64,000 nt of DNA from CAVRZJ01 sp964594125 (GCA_964594125.1 CAZQLL010000016.1:1-64000); one strand, 5' to 3'; counted from the stretch's first letter, positions 7,434-18,759 are shown. Notes: generated by a model from the letters alone, not told the origin. Numbers and translations: made by a program.

Positions 7434-8312
7434 GTGGTGGAGAAGCGCCACAGCACGATCATCATCGTCCCCCACGCCCAGGGAAAGGTCTACAAGCTCC
7501 GCCTGTCGCCCCGCTTCCTGAAGGTCCTCGCCGGTTCCGGTATCGCGCTCGTCCTGCTGTCGGTCACCTCGCTGGTCGCGTCCGGGTCGTTCCTGCGCCA
7601 GCGCGCCATGTTCCGCGCCCTCGAGAGCGACAACGCCCAGCTCCGCAAGGCCAACCAGCGGCTCGCGGAGACCGTCGCGCAGGTGAAGACCCGGCTCGAT
7701 CAGTTCGAGCAGCGCACGAAGACGCTGGCGATCGCTGCTGGTGTCGCCGACATGCTCGGCGCCGCCGCCGGCGATGCGCGCAGCGGCGTCGGTGCGGGCG
7801 GACCCCTCGACAGCCTGCCGTCCGAGCCCGAGGCGCTGGTCAAGCGCCAGGAGGCGCTCGACCACCAGCTCGCCAGGGTGGAGCAGCGGCTGCAAGATCA
7901 GACGCTGATGCTCGCGCACACGCCGACGGTCGCGCCGGTGGTCGGCGTGATCACGGATGGTTTCGGTCCGCGCATCGACCCGATCACAGGCCGGCCGGCG
8001 TTCCATCCGGGCCTCGACGTCTCGGTTGCGATCGGCACCATCGTCCGGGCGCCGGCGGACGGCGTCGTGTTCTTCGCCGACCGCGAGAGCGGGTACGGCC
8101 GCGTGGTGAAGATCAACCACGGCTACGGCTACTCGACCGTGTACGCGCACCTCGACCGCGCGCTCGTCAAGGTCGGCGCCAGGGTCACGCGCGGCCAGCC
8201 GATCGGCAAGGTGGGTCTGACCGGCCGCACCACCGGCGCGCACCTCCACTACGAGGTGTGGAAGGACGGCGAGAAGCAGAACCCGCTCCACTACATCCTC
8301 GACGCCTATTGA
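7434..8312 (+). CDS. Membrane-anchored M23 (LytM-type) peptidoglycan endopeptidase
   Basis: 292 residues. A short cytoplasmic head is followed by one membrane helix (about 32-50, AGSGIALVLLSVTSLVASG), a coiled coil (about 60-105 and 130-155) and a C-terminal M23 domain (about 165-290). Zinc ligands are visible: His and Asp in FHPGLD and the HLH in GAHLHYEV. The fold GFGPRIDPITG..FHPGLD is typical of periplasmic cell-wall hydrolases or their regulators that cut cross-link peptides. GTG 7434 (or the adjacent GTG 7437) follows GGGAGGAGGG. The gene is single and ends in a hairpin. Active residues are all present, so it is probably catalytic rather than an EnvC-like activator. Confidence 0.88.
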   Translation: MVEKRHSTIIIVPHAQGKVYKLRLSPRFLKVLAGSGIALVLLSVTSLVASGSFLRQRAMFRALESDNAQLRKANQRLAETVAQVKTRLDQFEQRTKTLAIAAGVADMLGAAAGDARSGVGAGGPLDSLPSEPEALVKRQEALDHQLARVEQRLQDQTLMLAHTPTVAPVVGVITDGFGPRIDPITGRPAFHPGLDVSVAIGTIVRAPADGVVFFADRESGYGRVVKINHGYGYSTVYAHLDRALVKVGARVTRGQPIGKVGLTGRTTGAHLHYEVWKDGEKQNPLHYILDAY

Positions 8313-8317
8313 TGCTT

Positions 8318-8343
8318 CGCCTCCCGCCCGAGGGCCGGAGGCG
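8318..8343 (+). terminator. Hairpin after the M23 peptidase gene
   Basis: Stem CGCCTCC (8318-8324) and GGAGGCG (8337-8343) around a 12-base loop, beginning six bases after the stop. No T tract. Confidence 0.35.
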
Positions 8344-8551
8344 GGGACCACTGCAGGAAAACACCAGAGATGACGCTGCGGCTGCCCGCCGGCAGCCCTC
8401 GCCGGCGCGGACGCCGCCGGGTACGGTCTCCGCGTACGCGGGGGGGGCGGCACCACGGCGCGATGAAGTACCATCGCGACCGCAGCTCTCGAGGTCATCC
8501 GGGCGCGCGTGTCCGCGGGCGCGCCGCCCGCGAGGGGAGGCTCGGGGAGCC

Positions 8552-9916
8552 ATGACGACACTCCTGCTGCTGGCGTTGGCCCAGGTTCAGGCGCCGTCGC
8601 CGCCCGTCGACCTGCTCGTGAGGGGCGGCACGGTGGTCACGATGGACGCGGAGATGCGCGTGCTCGCTGGCGGGTCGATCGCCGTCCGCGACGGCAAGAT
8701 CGACGCCGTGCTGGCGGCCGGCGAGGCGCTGCCGCCAGCGCGCGAGGCGATCGACGCGGTCGGGCACCTGGTGATCCCCGGCCTCGTCAACGCGCACGGC
8801 CACGTGCCGATGATCGTCATGCGCGGCATCGCCGAGGACCTCGCGCTGATGGACTGGCTCAACGGCGTGGTGTTCCCGATCGAGGCGAAGACCGTCGATC
8901 CGGAGCTGGTGTACTGGGGGACTCTGCTCGCCGGCATCGAGATGGCGCGCTCGGGCACCACGACGTTCTCCGACATGTACTACTTCGAGGAGGAGATCGC
9001 GCGCGCCACCGAGAAGGTGGGGCTGCGCGGCGTCCTCGGCCAGACGATCATCGGTTTCCCCGCGCCCGACTACAAGACGACCGACGAGGCGCTCGCCGGA
9101 ACGGAGCGTTTCCTCCAGCGCTACAAGGACCACCCGCGGGTGATCGCGTCGGTGGCGCCGCACGCGCTGTACACCACGCCGCTCGAGGTGATCGTCAAGG
9201 CGCGGGAGCTCGCCCGCCGCTACCGGGCGCCGTTCCAGATGCACGCTCACGAGTCGCCCGAGGAGGACGCCGCGGTGCGGCCCAGGTACGGTGCGACGGC
9301 GCTGACGGCGCTCGCGGGCGCCGGCGTGCTCGGGCCGGGCATGTTCGTCCACCACGCCATCACCGTCACGGCAAGCGACATCGCCCTGATGAAGCGGCAC
9401 TCCATCGGCGCCACCCACAACCCCGAGAGCAACATGAAGGGCGGCTCGGGGCTGGCGCCGGTGCCGGAGCTGCTGGCGGCCGGGATCGCGGTGGGGCTGG
9501 GCACCGACGGCGCGGCGAGCAACAACAACCTCGACCCGTTCGAGACGATGGACTTCACCGGGAAGGCGCACAAGCTCGTCCGCCACGACCCGACCGCGAT
9601 GCCGGCGCGCACGATCGTGCGGATGGCCACCATCGACGGCGCGCGGGCGCTCGGCCTCGCCGACCGCATCGGCTCGCTCGAGACCGGCAAGCAGGCGGAC
9701 CTCGCGCTGATCGACCTGCGCGTCCCGGAGCTGACGCCGATGTACGACGTCTACGCCCACCTCGTGTACGCGGTGCGGGGCGCCAACGTCCGCACCGTGA
9801 TCGTCGGCGGCCGCGTCATCGTCCGCGACCGCACCGTCACCACCGTCGACGCCGCCGAGGTGATGGCCCGCTGCGCAGGCGTCCAGAAGCGCATTCTCGG
9901 GGTGATCGGCCGGTAG
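8552..9916 (+). CDS. Amidohydrolase, MTA/SAH deaminase-like (TRZ/ATZ family)
   Basis: 454 residues. The amidohydrolase barrel has the metal-binding HGHVPM after VIPGLVNAHGH, a Lys/Glu region IEAKTVDPE, later HAHESPEED, the HHAIT His, and GLGTDGAASNNNLD, which carries the catalytic Asp and is typical of 5-methylthioadenosine/S-adenosylhomocysteine deaminases and chlorohydrolases (TRZ/ATZ). It should deaminate or dechlorinate a purine- or triazine-like substrate. The N-terminus MTTLLLLALAQVQA looks like a short signal peptide, which is unusual for a nucleoside deaminase and suggests an exported relative with another substrate. ATG 8552 has GGGGAG upstream. Single-gene unit. Confidence 0.82.
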   Translation: MTTLLLLALAQVQAPSPPVDLLVRGGTVVTMDAEMRVLAGGSIAVRDGKIDAVLAAGEALPPAREAIDAVGHLVIPGLVNAHGHVPMIVMRGIAEDLALMDWLNGVVFPIEAKTVDPELVYWGTLLAGIEMARSGTTTFSDMYYFEEEIARATEKVGLRGVLGQTIIGFPAPDYKTTDEALAGTERFLQRYKDHPRVIASVAPHALYTTPLEVIVKARELARRYRAPFQMHAHESPEEDAAVRPRYGATALTALAGAGVLGPGMFVHHAITVTASDIALMKRHSIGATHNPESNMKGGSGLAPVPELLAAGIAVGLGTDGAASNNNLDPFETMDFTGKAHKLVRHDPTAMPARTIVRMATIDGARALGLADRIGSLETGKQADLALIDLRVPELTPMYDVYAHLVYAVRGANVRTVIVGGRVIVRDRTVTTVDAAEVMARCAGVQKRILGVIGR

Positions 9917-10079
9917 CCGGCAGGCGACGCCATGCCGGGATCCCGGCGCCGGGTTGCACCCGCTCCCGGGGACCGCGGCCGCCCGACGGCGCCGAGCTGC
10001 AGCGCCGTCATCATCCGCCCCGTCAGGAGTCGCCGTATGATGGTCCAAGGGCTGCGGGGGCGGCAGCAGGGAGCGTCCG

Positions 10080-11117
10080 ATGGGTCTGAGAGACGAGATC
10101 TTCGAGCAGCCCGAGGCGGCCGCGCGCCTGCTCGCGGATGCCGACGGGCGGGTTGCGCGCGCCGCCGAAGCGATCGCGCGGCGCGGCGCCCGTTCGGTGT
10201 TCCTCGCGGCGCGCGGCTCCTCGGACAACGCGGGGCTGTATGCGAAGTACCTGTGGGGCGCCCGCAACGCGCTGCCCGTGGCGCAGGCGGCGCCGTCGCT
10301 GTTCGGGGTCTACGGCACGCCGCCGGCGATCGGCGATGCCCTGGTGGTGGCAATCTCGCAGTCGGGCCGCTCGCCCGACATCGTCGGCGTGATGCGCGAG
10401 GGACGCCGCCAGGGAGCGCTGACGCTGGCGATCACCAACGACTCGGGCTCGCCGCTCGCGGAGGCGGCGGAGCTGGTGATCGACACGGCTGCCGGGCCCG
10501 AGCGCGCGGTCGCGGCCTCCAAGACCTACACCACCCAGCTCGTCGCGGTCGCCATGCTCTCCGCAGCGCTCAGCGGCGACTCCGAGCAGCGCGCCGCCCT
10601 CGCGCGTGTGCCGGCGCTGCTCGCCGGCATGCTCGCGCTCGAGGACGCTATCGCCGCGACGGCGCCGCGCTACCGCTCCATGGGGCACTGCGCGGTACTC
10701 GGGCGCGGCTTCAACTATGCCACCGCGTTCGAGTGGGCGCTCAAGCTCAAGGAGCTCGCCTACGTGATCGCCGAGCCGTACTCGCCGGCGGACTTCCAGC
10801 ATGGGCCGATGGCGCTCGCGCACGAAGGGTTCCCGATCTTCGCGGTGGTCGCCGAGGGGGCTATCACCGCGAACGTCATGGAGCTGCTCGCGCGCCTGGT
10901 CGAGACGCGCCGCGTCGAGCTCCTGACGGTATCGAACCACGCACCGGCGCTCGCCCTAGCGCGCACCGCGCTGCACCTGCCGGAGGACGTGCCGGAGTGG
11001 CTATCGCCGATCCTCGCGATCGTCCCGGCGCAGCTTTTCTGCTACCACCTCACCCGCGCCAAGGGGTACAACACCGAGGACCCGCGCGGCCTCAGCAAGA
11101 TCACGCTCACGACGTAG
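10080..11117 (+). CDS. SIS-domain sugar-phosphate isomerase/deaminase (GlmS isomerase-like, NagB-II type)
   Basis: 345 residues with two SIS domains as in the isomerase half of glucosamine-6-phosphate synthase, but without the N-terminal glutaminase domain. Markers: FLAARGSSDNAG, VVAISQSGRSPDIV, TNDSGSPLA, then ASKTYTTQLVA, and the second half with LGRGFNYATAFEWALKLKELAY and the C-terminal KGYNTEDPRGLSKIT tail. Stand-alone forms act as glucosamine-6-phosphate deaminases (NagB-II) or related aminosugar isomerases in the cytoplasm. A TATGAT box lies at 10036-10041, about 40 bases upstream of ATG 10080. The next gene encodes a sugar-type ABC ATPase, which fits carbohydrate use, though no permease is linked. 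Confidence 0.85.
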   Translation: MGLRDEIFEQPEAAARLLADADGRVARAAEAIARRGARSVFLAARGSSDNAGLYAKYLWGARNALPVAQAAPSLFGVYGTPPAIGDALVVAISQSGRSPDIVGVMREGRRQGALTLAITNDSGSPLAEAAELVIDTAAGPERAVAASKTYTTQLVAVAMLSAALSGDSEQRAALARVPALLAGMLALEDAIAATAPRYRSMGHCAVLGRGFNYATAFEWALKLKELAYVIAEPYSPADFQHGPMALAHEGFPIFAVVAEGAITANVMELLARLVETRRVELLTVSNHAPALALARTALHLPEDVPEWLSPILAIVPAQLFCYHLTRAKGYNTEDPRGLSKITLTT

Positions 11118-11145
11118 CCGCCGCCCGCCGGGAGGCGTGGGCGCG

Positions 11146-11199
11146 GGAGGAAGCAGGTCTCGCGACCGCCGCTCGAGCGCCGGAATGAAGCCGGCGTCC
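11146..11199. repeat. Dispersed intergenic repeat, copy C
   Basis: GGAGGAAGCAGGTCTCGCGACC followed by CTCGAGCGCCGG, a short spacer and GCCGGCGTCCC. It matches copy A (2856-2909) over its length with small insertions. It lies between the SIS gene and the ABC ATPase gene. Confidence 0.5.
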
Positions 11200-11270
11200 C
11201 GCACCGGCCGCCAGCGGTAGACTGGCGCCCTACCGCGGCGCCCACGGGCGGTGCGGCCAGGGGGGGCGCG

Positions 11271-12362
11271 ATGGCCGGAGTGAGGTTCGACGGCGTCTCG
11301 AAGTCGTTCGGCGACGTGCGCGTCATCCGGCGCCTCGACCTCGAGGTGCGCGACGGAGAACTGATGGTGCTGGTGGGGCCGTCGGGCTGCGGCAAGTCGA
11401 CGGCGCTGCGCATGGTGGCCGGGCTCGAGGAGGTCTCCGGCGGCGCCATCTGGATCGGCGACCGGGTGGTCAACGACCTGCCGCCGAAGGCCCGCGACAT
11501 CGCGATGGTGTTCCAGAACTACGCCCTCTACCCGCACATGACGGTGCGCGAGAACCTCGACTTCGGGCTGCGCATCCGCAGGCTGCCCGAGCGCGAGATC
11601 GCCTCGCTTGTCGGCGAGGCGGCGGAGACGCTGGGGATCGCGCACCTGCTCGAGCGGCGGCCGCGCGAGCTCTCGGGGGGGCAGCGGCAGCGCGTCGCGG
11701 TCGGGCGCGCGATCGTGCGCAAGCCGGCGGTGTTCCTGTTCGACGAGCCGCTCTCCAACCTCGACGCCACGCTGCGCCTGCAGATGCGCGCGGAGATCGC
11801 CAGGCTGCAGCAGCGGCTCGGCACGACCGCGATCTACGTCACCCACGACCAGGTCGAGGCGATGACGATGGGCAGCCGCATCGCGGTGATGAAGGACGGC
11901 GAGCTCATGCAGCTCGGCACGCCGCTGGAGTGCTACGAGCGCCCCGCCAACCTTTTCGTCGCCGGCTTTCTCGGCTCTCCGGCGATGAACCTCGTGAAGG
12001 CGACGGTGGCCGACGGCGGCGCGACGCTCGCGGCCGGCGGATTCGCGCTGCCGGTGCCGGCGGAGCTGCGCGCGGCCACGTACGGGCGCGACGGTGCGGA
12101 CCTAATCGTCGGCGTGCGCCCGGAGCACGTACGCGGGCCCGGAGAAGCGACGCGCGGCGCGGCCGCGCGCATCGCGGTGCGCGTGGAGATCGTCGAGCCG
12201 CTCGGCCACGAGGTGGTGGTGCACGGCCGCGCCGGCGGCGACATGATCGTCGCCAAGGCCGAACCGCACGCCGCCCCGCGCCTGGGCGAGCCGCTCGAGC
12301 TCGCCGTCGAGCTCGCCGCCCTCCACCTCTTCGACGCCGCCACCGGACAGCGCCTCTCCTAG
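11271..12362 (+). CDS. CUT1-family sugar ABC transporter ATPase (MalK/UgpC-like)
   Basis: 363 residues. N-terminal ABC ATPase domain with Walker A GPSGCGKST, Q-loop FQNYALYPHMTV, signature LSGGQRQRVAVGRA, Walker B VFLFDEPLSNLD and switch His in YVTHDQVEAMTM; then the C-terminal OB-fold domain (TOBE, with VGVRPEHV) typical of MalK/UgpC. These subunits power carbohydrate import and are often shared by several permeases. There is no binding protein or permease here, so this is an orphan, shareable ATPase. ATG 11271 follows a G-rich AGGGGGGG stretch; a TAGACT box lies at 11218-11223. All catalytic motifs are intact. Confidence 0.92.
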   Translation: MAGVRFDGVSKSFGDVRVIRRLDLEVRDGELMVLVGPSGCGKSTALRMVAGLEEVSGGAIWIGDRVVNDLPPKARDIAMVFQNYALYPHMTVRENLDFGLRIRRLPEREIASLVGEAAETLGIAHLLERRPRELSGGQRQRVAVGRAIVRKPAVFLFDEPLSNLDATLRLQMRAEIARLQQRLGTTAIYVTHDQVEAMTMGSRIAVMKDGELMQLGTPLECYERPANLFVAGFLGSPAMNLVKATVADGGATLAAGGFALPVPAELRAATYGRDGADLIVGVRPEHVRGPGEATRGAAARIAVRVEIVEPLGHEVVVHGRAGGDMIVAKAEPHAAPRLGEPLELAVELAALHLFDAATGQRLS

Positions 12363-12523
12363 GTGCCAGGCCCAACGAACATGCCATTCCTTCCTTAGAG
12401 TGCCAGTCGTTCATGACGACCGATCGTCGCCACAGAGAATGAAAACGGTGCCGGCCCGTCCCCATTTTCGGACCAGGCCCAACGATGTCGCCGCTTCCCT
12501 GCGGCTGCTCCCGACCCGCCGGA

Positions 12524-13375
12524 TCAGAAGGTGACGCCGAGGCGGCGGCGCAGCGCAAGGGCGAACGCCATCGTCAGGACGAAGAACCACACCAGCCAGT
12601 GGGCCGAGAGGCCGAGGATGGTGAGCTGGGCGGGCGGGCATGTGACCGTGATCGCGCGCAGCGGTCCGGCGGCCGGCAGCGGCGGCTCGGCGGGGTAGAG
12701 GAGCTGGTCGAGGAAAGCAGGGCGGCGGCGGAACGGGGAGCGCCACGCGGCGCGCTCGCCGGCGTCGAGCGACTTGCGGTATGCCGTTCCCGCCCAGGAG
12801 AGCGTGACGGTGTGGCGGCCGGGAGCGACGACGGCGAGCCGCCACGTCAGCAGGCGGCGGGCCGGCGACCATACCCCCGGCGTCTCGACGCGCAGCCCGG
12901 ACGGCACCTCGATGCGCAGGTCGGGACGGCCGGCGCCGGTGGCAGCGCCGCCGGGGAGCGAACGCCACGACGGATCGAGCTCGACCTCGACGAGCGCCGT
13001 CTCTCCTGGCGCGAGCCCGCGGTAGCCCCAGTGGGACTGGAGGTGCGCGACGGCGAGCACGAAAGGCACGAGCATCACCGCCAACGGCAGCAGTGAGAGG
13101 CGCAGGTAGCGCAGGTTGTGGCGCAGGAGGTCGCGCTGCACGGCGAGCAGCACCGGCGGGTCGTCGGCGAACAGGCGCAGCTCGAGGAGCCCGGCGTGCA
13201 CCTGCCGCTTGACGACGGCGAGCGCCGGCTGGTCGGAGAAGCGGCGGAATGCCAGCAGTGCCAGTACCGCGGCGAGCGCCGACACGAGCGCCACGCCGAC
13301 CGCCGGCCCGAGCCCGGCCAGCGGCTGCAGCAGCGCGTCGAACGCGGCCCGCAGGATCGAGTTGAGCGCCTCCAT
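12524..13375 (-). CDS. Three-TM membrane protein with Oxa1/EMC3-like N-terminal part and large extracytoplasmic domain
   Basis: 283 residues, no named family that I can assign with certainty. TM1 is about residues 24-42. A charged helical hairpin follows (about 50-90, with KRQVHAGLLELRLF and LRHNLRYLRLS). TM2 is about 92-112, a hydrophilic beta-rich domain spans about 118-250, and TM3 is about 255-275 near the C-terminus. TM, cytoplasmic coil, then TM resembles the DUF106/EMC3/YidC (Oxa1) insertase layout, here with an inserted extracytoplasmic domain; this is my inference. It is the last gene of the row with two phosphodiesterase-like genes and the RHH-like gene, separated by 27 bases from the latter, so probably co-transcribed. 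Confidence 0.65.
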   Translation of the reverse strand: MEALNSILRAAFDALLQPLAGLGPAVGVALVSALAAVLALLAFRRFSDQPALAVVKRQVHAGLLELRLFADDPPVLLAVQRDLLRHNLRYLRLSLLPLAVMLVPFVLAVAHLQSHWGYRGLAPGETALVEVELDPSWRSLPGGAATGAGRPDLRIEVPSGLRVETPGVWSPARRLLTWRLAVVAPGRHTVTLSWAGTAYRKSLDAGERAAWRSPFRRRPAFLDQLLYPAEPPLPAAGPLRAITVTCPPAQLTILGLSAHWLVWFFVLTMAFALALRRRLGVTF

Positions 13376-13402
13376 GGTCCCCCGCGCCCGCGGCGCCGCG
13401 GC

Positions 13403-13597
13403 CTACGAGATGTACCCCAGGCCGCGCAGGCGGTTCTTGAGCTCCTCCTCCGAGCCCGCGTCCTCGAGCTTTGCGAGCTCCTTCTCGAGCACGTGGACGA
13501 TGAACTCCTCCGCCGACGCGTAGCCGGCGCGCGCCGCGAGCGAGCGGACGCGCGCGAGGAGCGCCGTGTCGAGCTTCACGTGTGAGCTGCCGAACAT
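13403..13597 (-). CDS. Small ribbon-helix-helix-like protein
   Basis: 64 residues. The start HVKLDTALLARVRSLAARAGYASAEEFIVHVLEKEL fits a ribbon-helix-helix DNA-binding fold (a short beta strand then two helices), as in CopG/Arc-type regulators. The C-terminal tail ELKNRLRGLGYIS resembles the LGY tails I associate with sulfatase- and phosphatase-type genes in related bacteria. ATG 13597 has an AAGGAGGTGA ribosome site. It sits between the phosphodiesterase gene and the membrane-protein gene in the same orientation, and may regulate this operon or act as a small accessory protein. No toxin partner is adjacent, so an antitoxin role is not supported. Confidence 0.7.
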   Translation of the reverse strand: MFGSSHVKLDTALLARVRSLAARAGYASAEEFIVHVLEKELAKLEDAGSEEELKNRLRGLGYIS

Positions 13598-13750
13598 CGC
13601 GTCACCTCCTTCGCCATCGCCGCGGGCATCCTCCCGGCGGCAGGGAGCGCGGGCGCCCGCGCCCGCGCGGAGAATCGCCAGCTCGGACCTCGGGCCCGCG
13701 GCGGCGCAGGCCCGCCCTCACCCATTGCCGGCCACAGGCGAGATGGGGCT

Positions 13751-15747
13751 TCACGGCGACTGCCTCCTCGCGGTGCGGGCCGGGTAGCCGTCGACGCCGA
13801 GGTCGAGAAGGATGGCGGCGGCGAGGTCGCGCAGGCGCGGCGCTGGGCGCGGCAGCGGCCGGCTGGTGGCGAGGATACCCGGCACCGCGACCGGGTCCAT
13901 GCAGTGGTCGCCGCTCCACGCGCCGGTGTTGTCGGCGAACACCTCGCGGCCGATCTCGCCGAGCGCCGAAGCGTCGGAGCAGCGGGTGCCGCGCGCGTAG
14001 CCGACGATCGCGTCCGGGCCAACGCTGAGCGCGCCGCCGTCGGCGTAGGTGCGGTCGCTGCGGTAGACGGCGGCGACCGCCGGCTGGCCGGTCGCCGGGT
14101 CGACGGTGGCGGTCAGGCGGGCCGCGATCTCGTCGAGCAGCGCCCCGCGCTCGCTCTCCTTCACGATGCCGGAGCGCTCGCGTCCGGCCAGGTTGACGTA
14201 GAGCCCGTTGAGCCCGAACCCATAGGCGCGCGTGCGGCGCCAGTCGACGTTGGCGAGCATCCCGGGGTCGTGGCGCAGCCGCGGGTCGCGGACCGCGAGG
14301 TAGCCGGCGTCGCGCAGCCAGGCGTTGAGGCTCATCGACCGCCGCCACGGCGCGAACCCGTGGTCCGACATCACCACCAGCGTGGTGTCCGGCCCCATGC
14401 GCTCCAGCGTCGCACCGACGACCGCGTCGAACCCAGCGTACAGCGACGGGATGACGTCGGCGTACGGCGCGTCGCGCGCCGCGTCGTACGCCGGGTGGCC
14501 GGGGTCGAGGGCGCGGAACATCATGTGCTGCACCTGGTCGGCGTTGCCGAAGTAGTAGAACAGCAGGCCGCCGGCGAAGCGGTCGAGGAGCAAGCGGTAC
14601 TGCGAGAGCACCTCGTCGCCGGCGATGCGCGCCTGCGCGAGGAACTCGTCCGCGGAGAGCACGCCGCCCGCTAGAGCGTTGGTGTCGACCGGCATGCCCA
14701 GCGTGTAGTAGCGGCCGGTGGCGGCGGCGAGCTCGGCGGCGAAGGAGGGCGGCGTGGAGATCGGCAGCGCCGGATCGAGCGGGTCGATGTTGAGCGGCGT
14801 GACGTAGAGCTCGAACGTCGGGCGCACGCCCTTGAGGTAGAAGCGGCAGGTCGTGGCCACCTCCTGCGTGGGGGCGAGCCGGAAGCGCACCGGAACCCAG
14901 CCGCTCCACTCGCCCTGCTGCAGCACCACGACCTCGCCGCCGACCTCGATGCGGGCCGCCGGCAGCTCCGGGTCGAGCCAGACGGAGAACGGTGCGGTGG
15001 CGATCTCGCGCCGCACCCGGAACGGGTTCGGCGGCCCGTGCAGCGCCGACTTGACGACCCCGCCGCGCGGCGCCGCCTCGATCACCTTGCCGCCGGCCAG
15101 CTCGACGCCGGTGAAGCGGCGGGTGTCGGAGGTGTAGAACGTGAACGTCCCGTAGGTGCCGAGGACGTCGGGGGTGCCCATCCCGGAGAGCTCCCGCGAC
15201 GCCGTCCCGGAGGGCGGGAAGTTGGCCGGGATGCGCATGATCGTGGTGCGCACGCCGCGCCGCTCGAGCGGCTCCCAGAACGCCTCGCCGCGGCGCAGCA
15301 GGCGCACCGAGCCGCCGGACAGCGGCACCTGCCAGTCGCCGAGGCGCAGCATGCGGCCCGGCTCCTCGACGGTCGACGTCGAGAAGTACGGCGCCAGCGT
15401 CTTCGGGTCGCGGTGGATGAAGTCGAAGATCCCGTGCGTGCCGGCGTCGGCGCCGGTGGTGAAATCGGACCACGCTACCGGGCTCTGGGGAGGCACCGAC
15501 GACTGCAGCGGCGCGAACGTCCCGGAGCGCTCCAGGCGCGCGAGGTTGGGCAGGCGGCCCTCGTTGATCAGGCGCCGCGTGAGCGCGTGGTCCATCCCGT
15601 CGAACCCGAGGATGATGACGCTGCGCTGCGAGCTGCGCACGGCGCGGGCGCCGTCGGAGCACGACAGCGACACGGCTGCCGCGGCAGCCACCCCGACGGC
15701 GGCGAGCGCGCGTGACCACGGCCGGCGGGCGCGGCGCGTGGACCCGA

Positions 15748-15751
<4 letters not shown>
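13751..15751 (-). CDS. Alkaline-phosphatase-superfamily phosphodiesterase/phosphatase, exported (gene 2 of tandem pair)
   Basis: 666 residues. A signal peptide or lipoprotein signal (AAAVSLSCSDG, Cys near residue 29) is followed by a type I phosphodiesterase/nucleotide pyrophosphatase fold. Metal motifs: VIILGFDGMDHAL at the start, SPVAWSDFTTG in the nucleophile loop, VVMSDHGFAPWRR, and GDHCMDP near the C-terminus. These enzymes use two zinc ions to cut phosphate mono- or diesters. The ATG at 15751 overlaps the stop of the upstream paralogue (ATGA), implying translational coupling. It shares many blocks with that paralogue (LYVTPLNIDP, GTYGTF versus GTQGTF), so the pair arose by duplication. 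Substrate unknown; an envelope lipid or polymer is plausible. Confidence 0.85.
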
Positions 15752-17976
<2,225 letters not shown>

Positions 17977-18144
17977 GCCGCAGTATAGGAAGCCGGTTTC
18001 CCGAGGCGCAACCGCCGCCGATCGCGCGGGAGACCGGGTCGGACGCCGACCGCGTGCGTGTTCGACTCCCTGGGTCCGAGCGGTCTGGTAGGCTTGCCGG
18101 GTGGACGACGAGCGAGCAACGACACGCGGAAAACGGGTGCGGCG

Positions 18145-18759
18145 ATGGGCGCTGCCGTGACGTTGCGGCGCGCCCTGCGCCGTCTCCGCTGCGGCCGGCC
18201 GATCGTCGTCGTCTCCGGTCTGCCGCGGTCCGGCACCTCGATGTTGATGCGCATGCTCGCCGCGGGCGGTCTGGAGCTGGTGACCGACGGCGAGCGCGCC
18301 GCCGACGAGGACAACCCGCTCGGCTACTTCGAGCTCGAGCGCGTGAAGGCGCTTGACCGGGGCGACGCGGCGTGGGTCCCGGCGGCGCGCGGCAAGGCCG
18401 TCAAGGTGATCTCGTTCCTGCTCGAGAAGCTGCCGCGCGGTTTCGACTACCGCGTCGTGTTCCTCGATCGCGCCCTCCCCGAGGTGCTCGCCTCGCAGCG
18501 CACGATGCTCGCGCGGCGCGGCGAGCGATCGGAGACCGACGACGAGAGGATGGCCGAGGTCTTCGAGGCGCACCTGCGCAAGGTCCGCCGGCTGCTGCGC
18601 GAGGACGCCCGCTTCGAAGCGCTCGAGGTCGCCTATGCGGAGGTGCTTGCCGACCCGGCTGCACAGGCGCGGCGGATCGCGCGTTTCCTCGCGCTGCCGC
18701 TCGACGTCGACGCAATGGCGGCGGCGGTCGACGCCTCGCTCTACCGCAACCGCTGCTGA
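18145..18759 (+). CDS. Sulfotransferase-family protein
   Basis: 204 residues from ATG 18145 (GTG 18157 is also possible). The PAPS-binding loop is seen in VVVSGLPRSGTSMLMRML (P-loop-like SGLPRSGTS), followed by NPLGYFE, KVISFLLEKLP, VVFLDRALPEVLASQ and the C-terminal helix region EALEVAYAEVLADPAAQARRIA. This is the compact bacterial sulfotransferase type that transfers sulfate from PAPS to a hydroxyl or amine. It is divergent from the two phosphodiesterase-type genes, with which it may share an envelope-modifying role (inference). The residue that would act as 3'-phosphate Arg/Ser binding site is in VVFLDRA..EVLASQ. Moderately sure of family, substrate unknown. Confidence 0.8.
   Translation: MGAAVTLRRALRRLRCGRPIVVVSGLPRSGTSMLMRMLAAGGLELVTDGERAADEDNPLGYFELERVKALDRGDAAWVPAARGKAVKVISFLLEKLPRGFDYRVVFLDRALPEVLASQRTMLARRGERSETDDERMAEVFEAHLRKVRRLLREDARFEALEVAYAEVLADPAAQARRIARFLALPLDVDAMAAAVDASLYRNRC

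Noticed and set aside
12363..12523. Repeated GGCCCAACGA segments after the CUT1 ATPase gene
   Set aside because: Two short matches (about 12368 and 12476) only; too short to support an element or site.
13403..13597. Antitoxin function for the 64-residue RHH-like protein
   Set aside because: No toxin-like gene is adjacent; it is embedded in an envelope-type operon.
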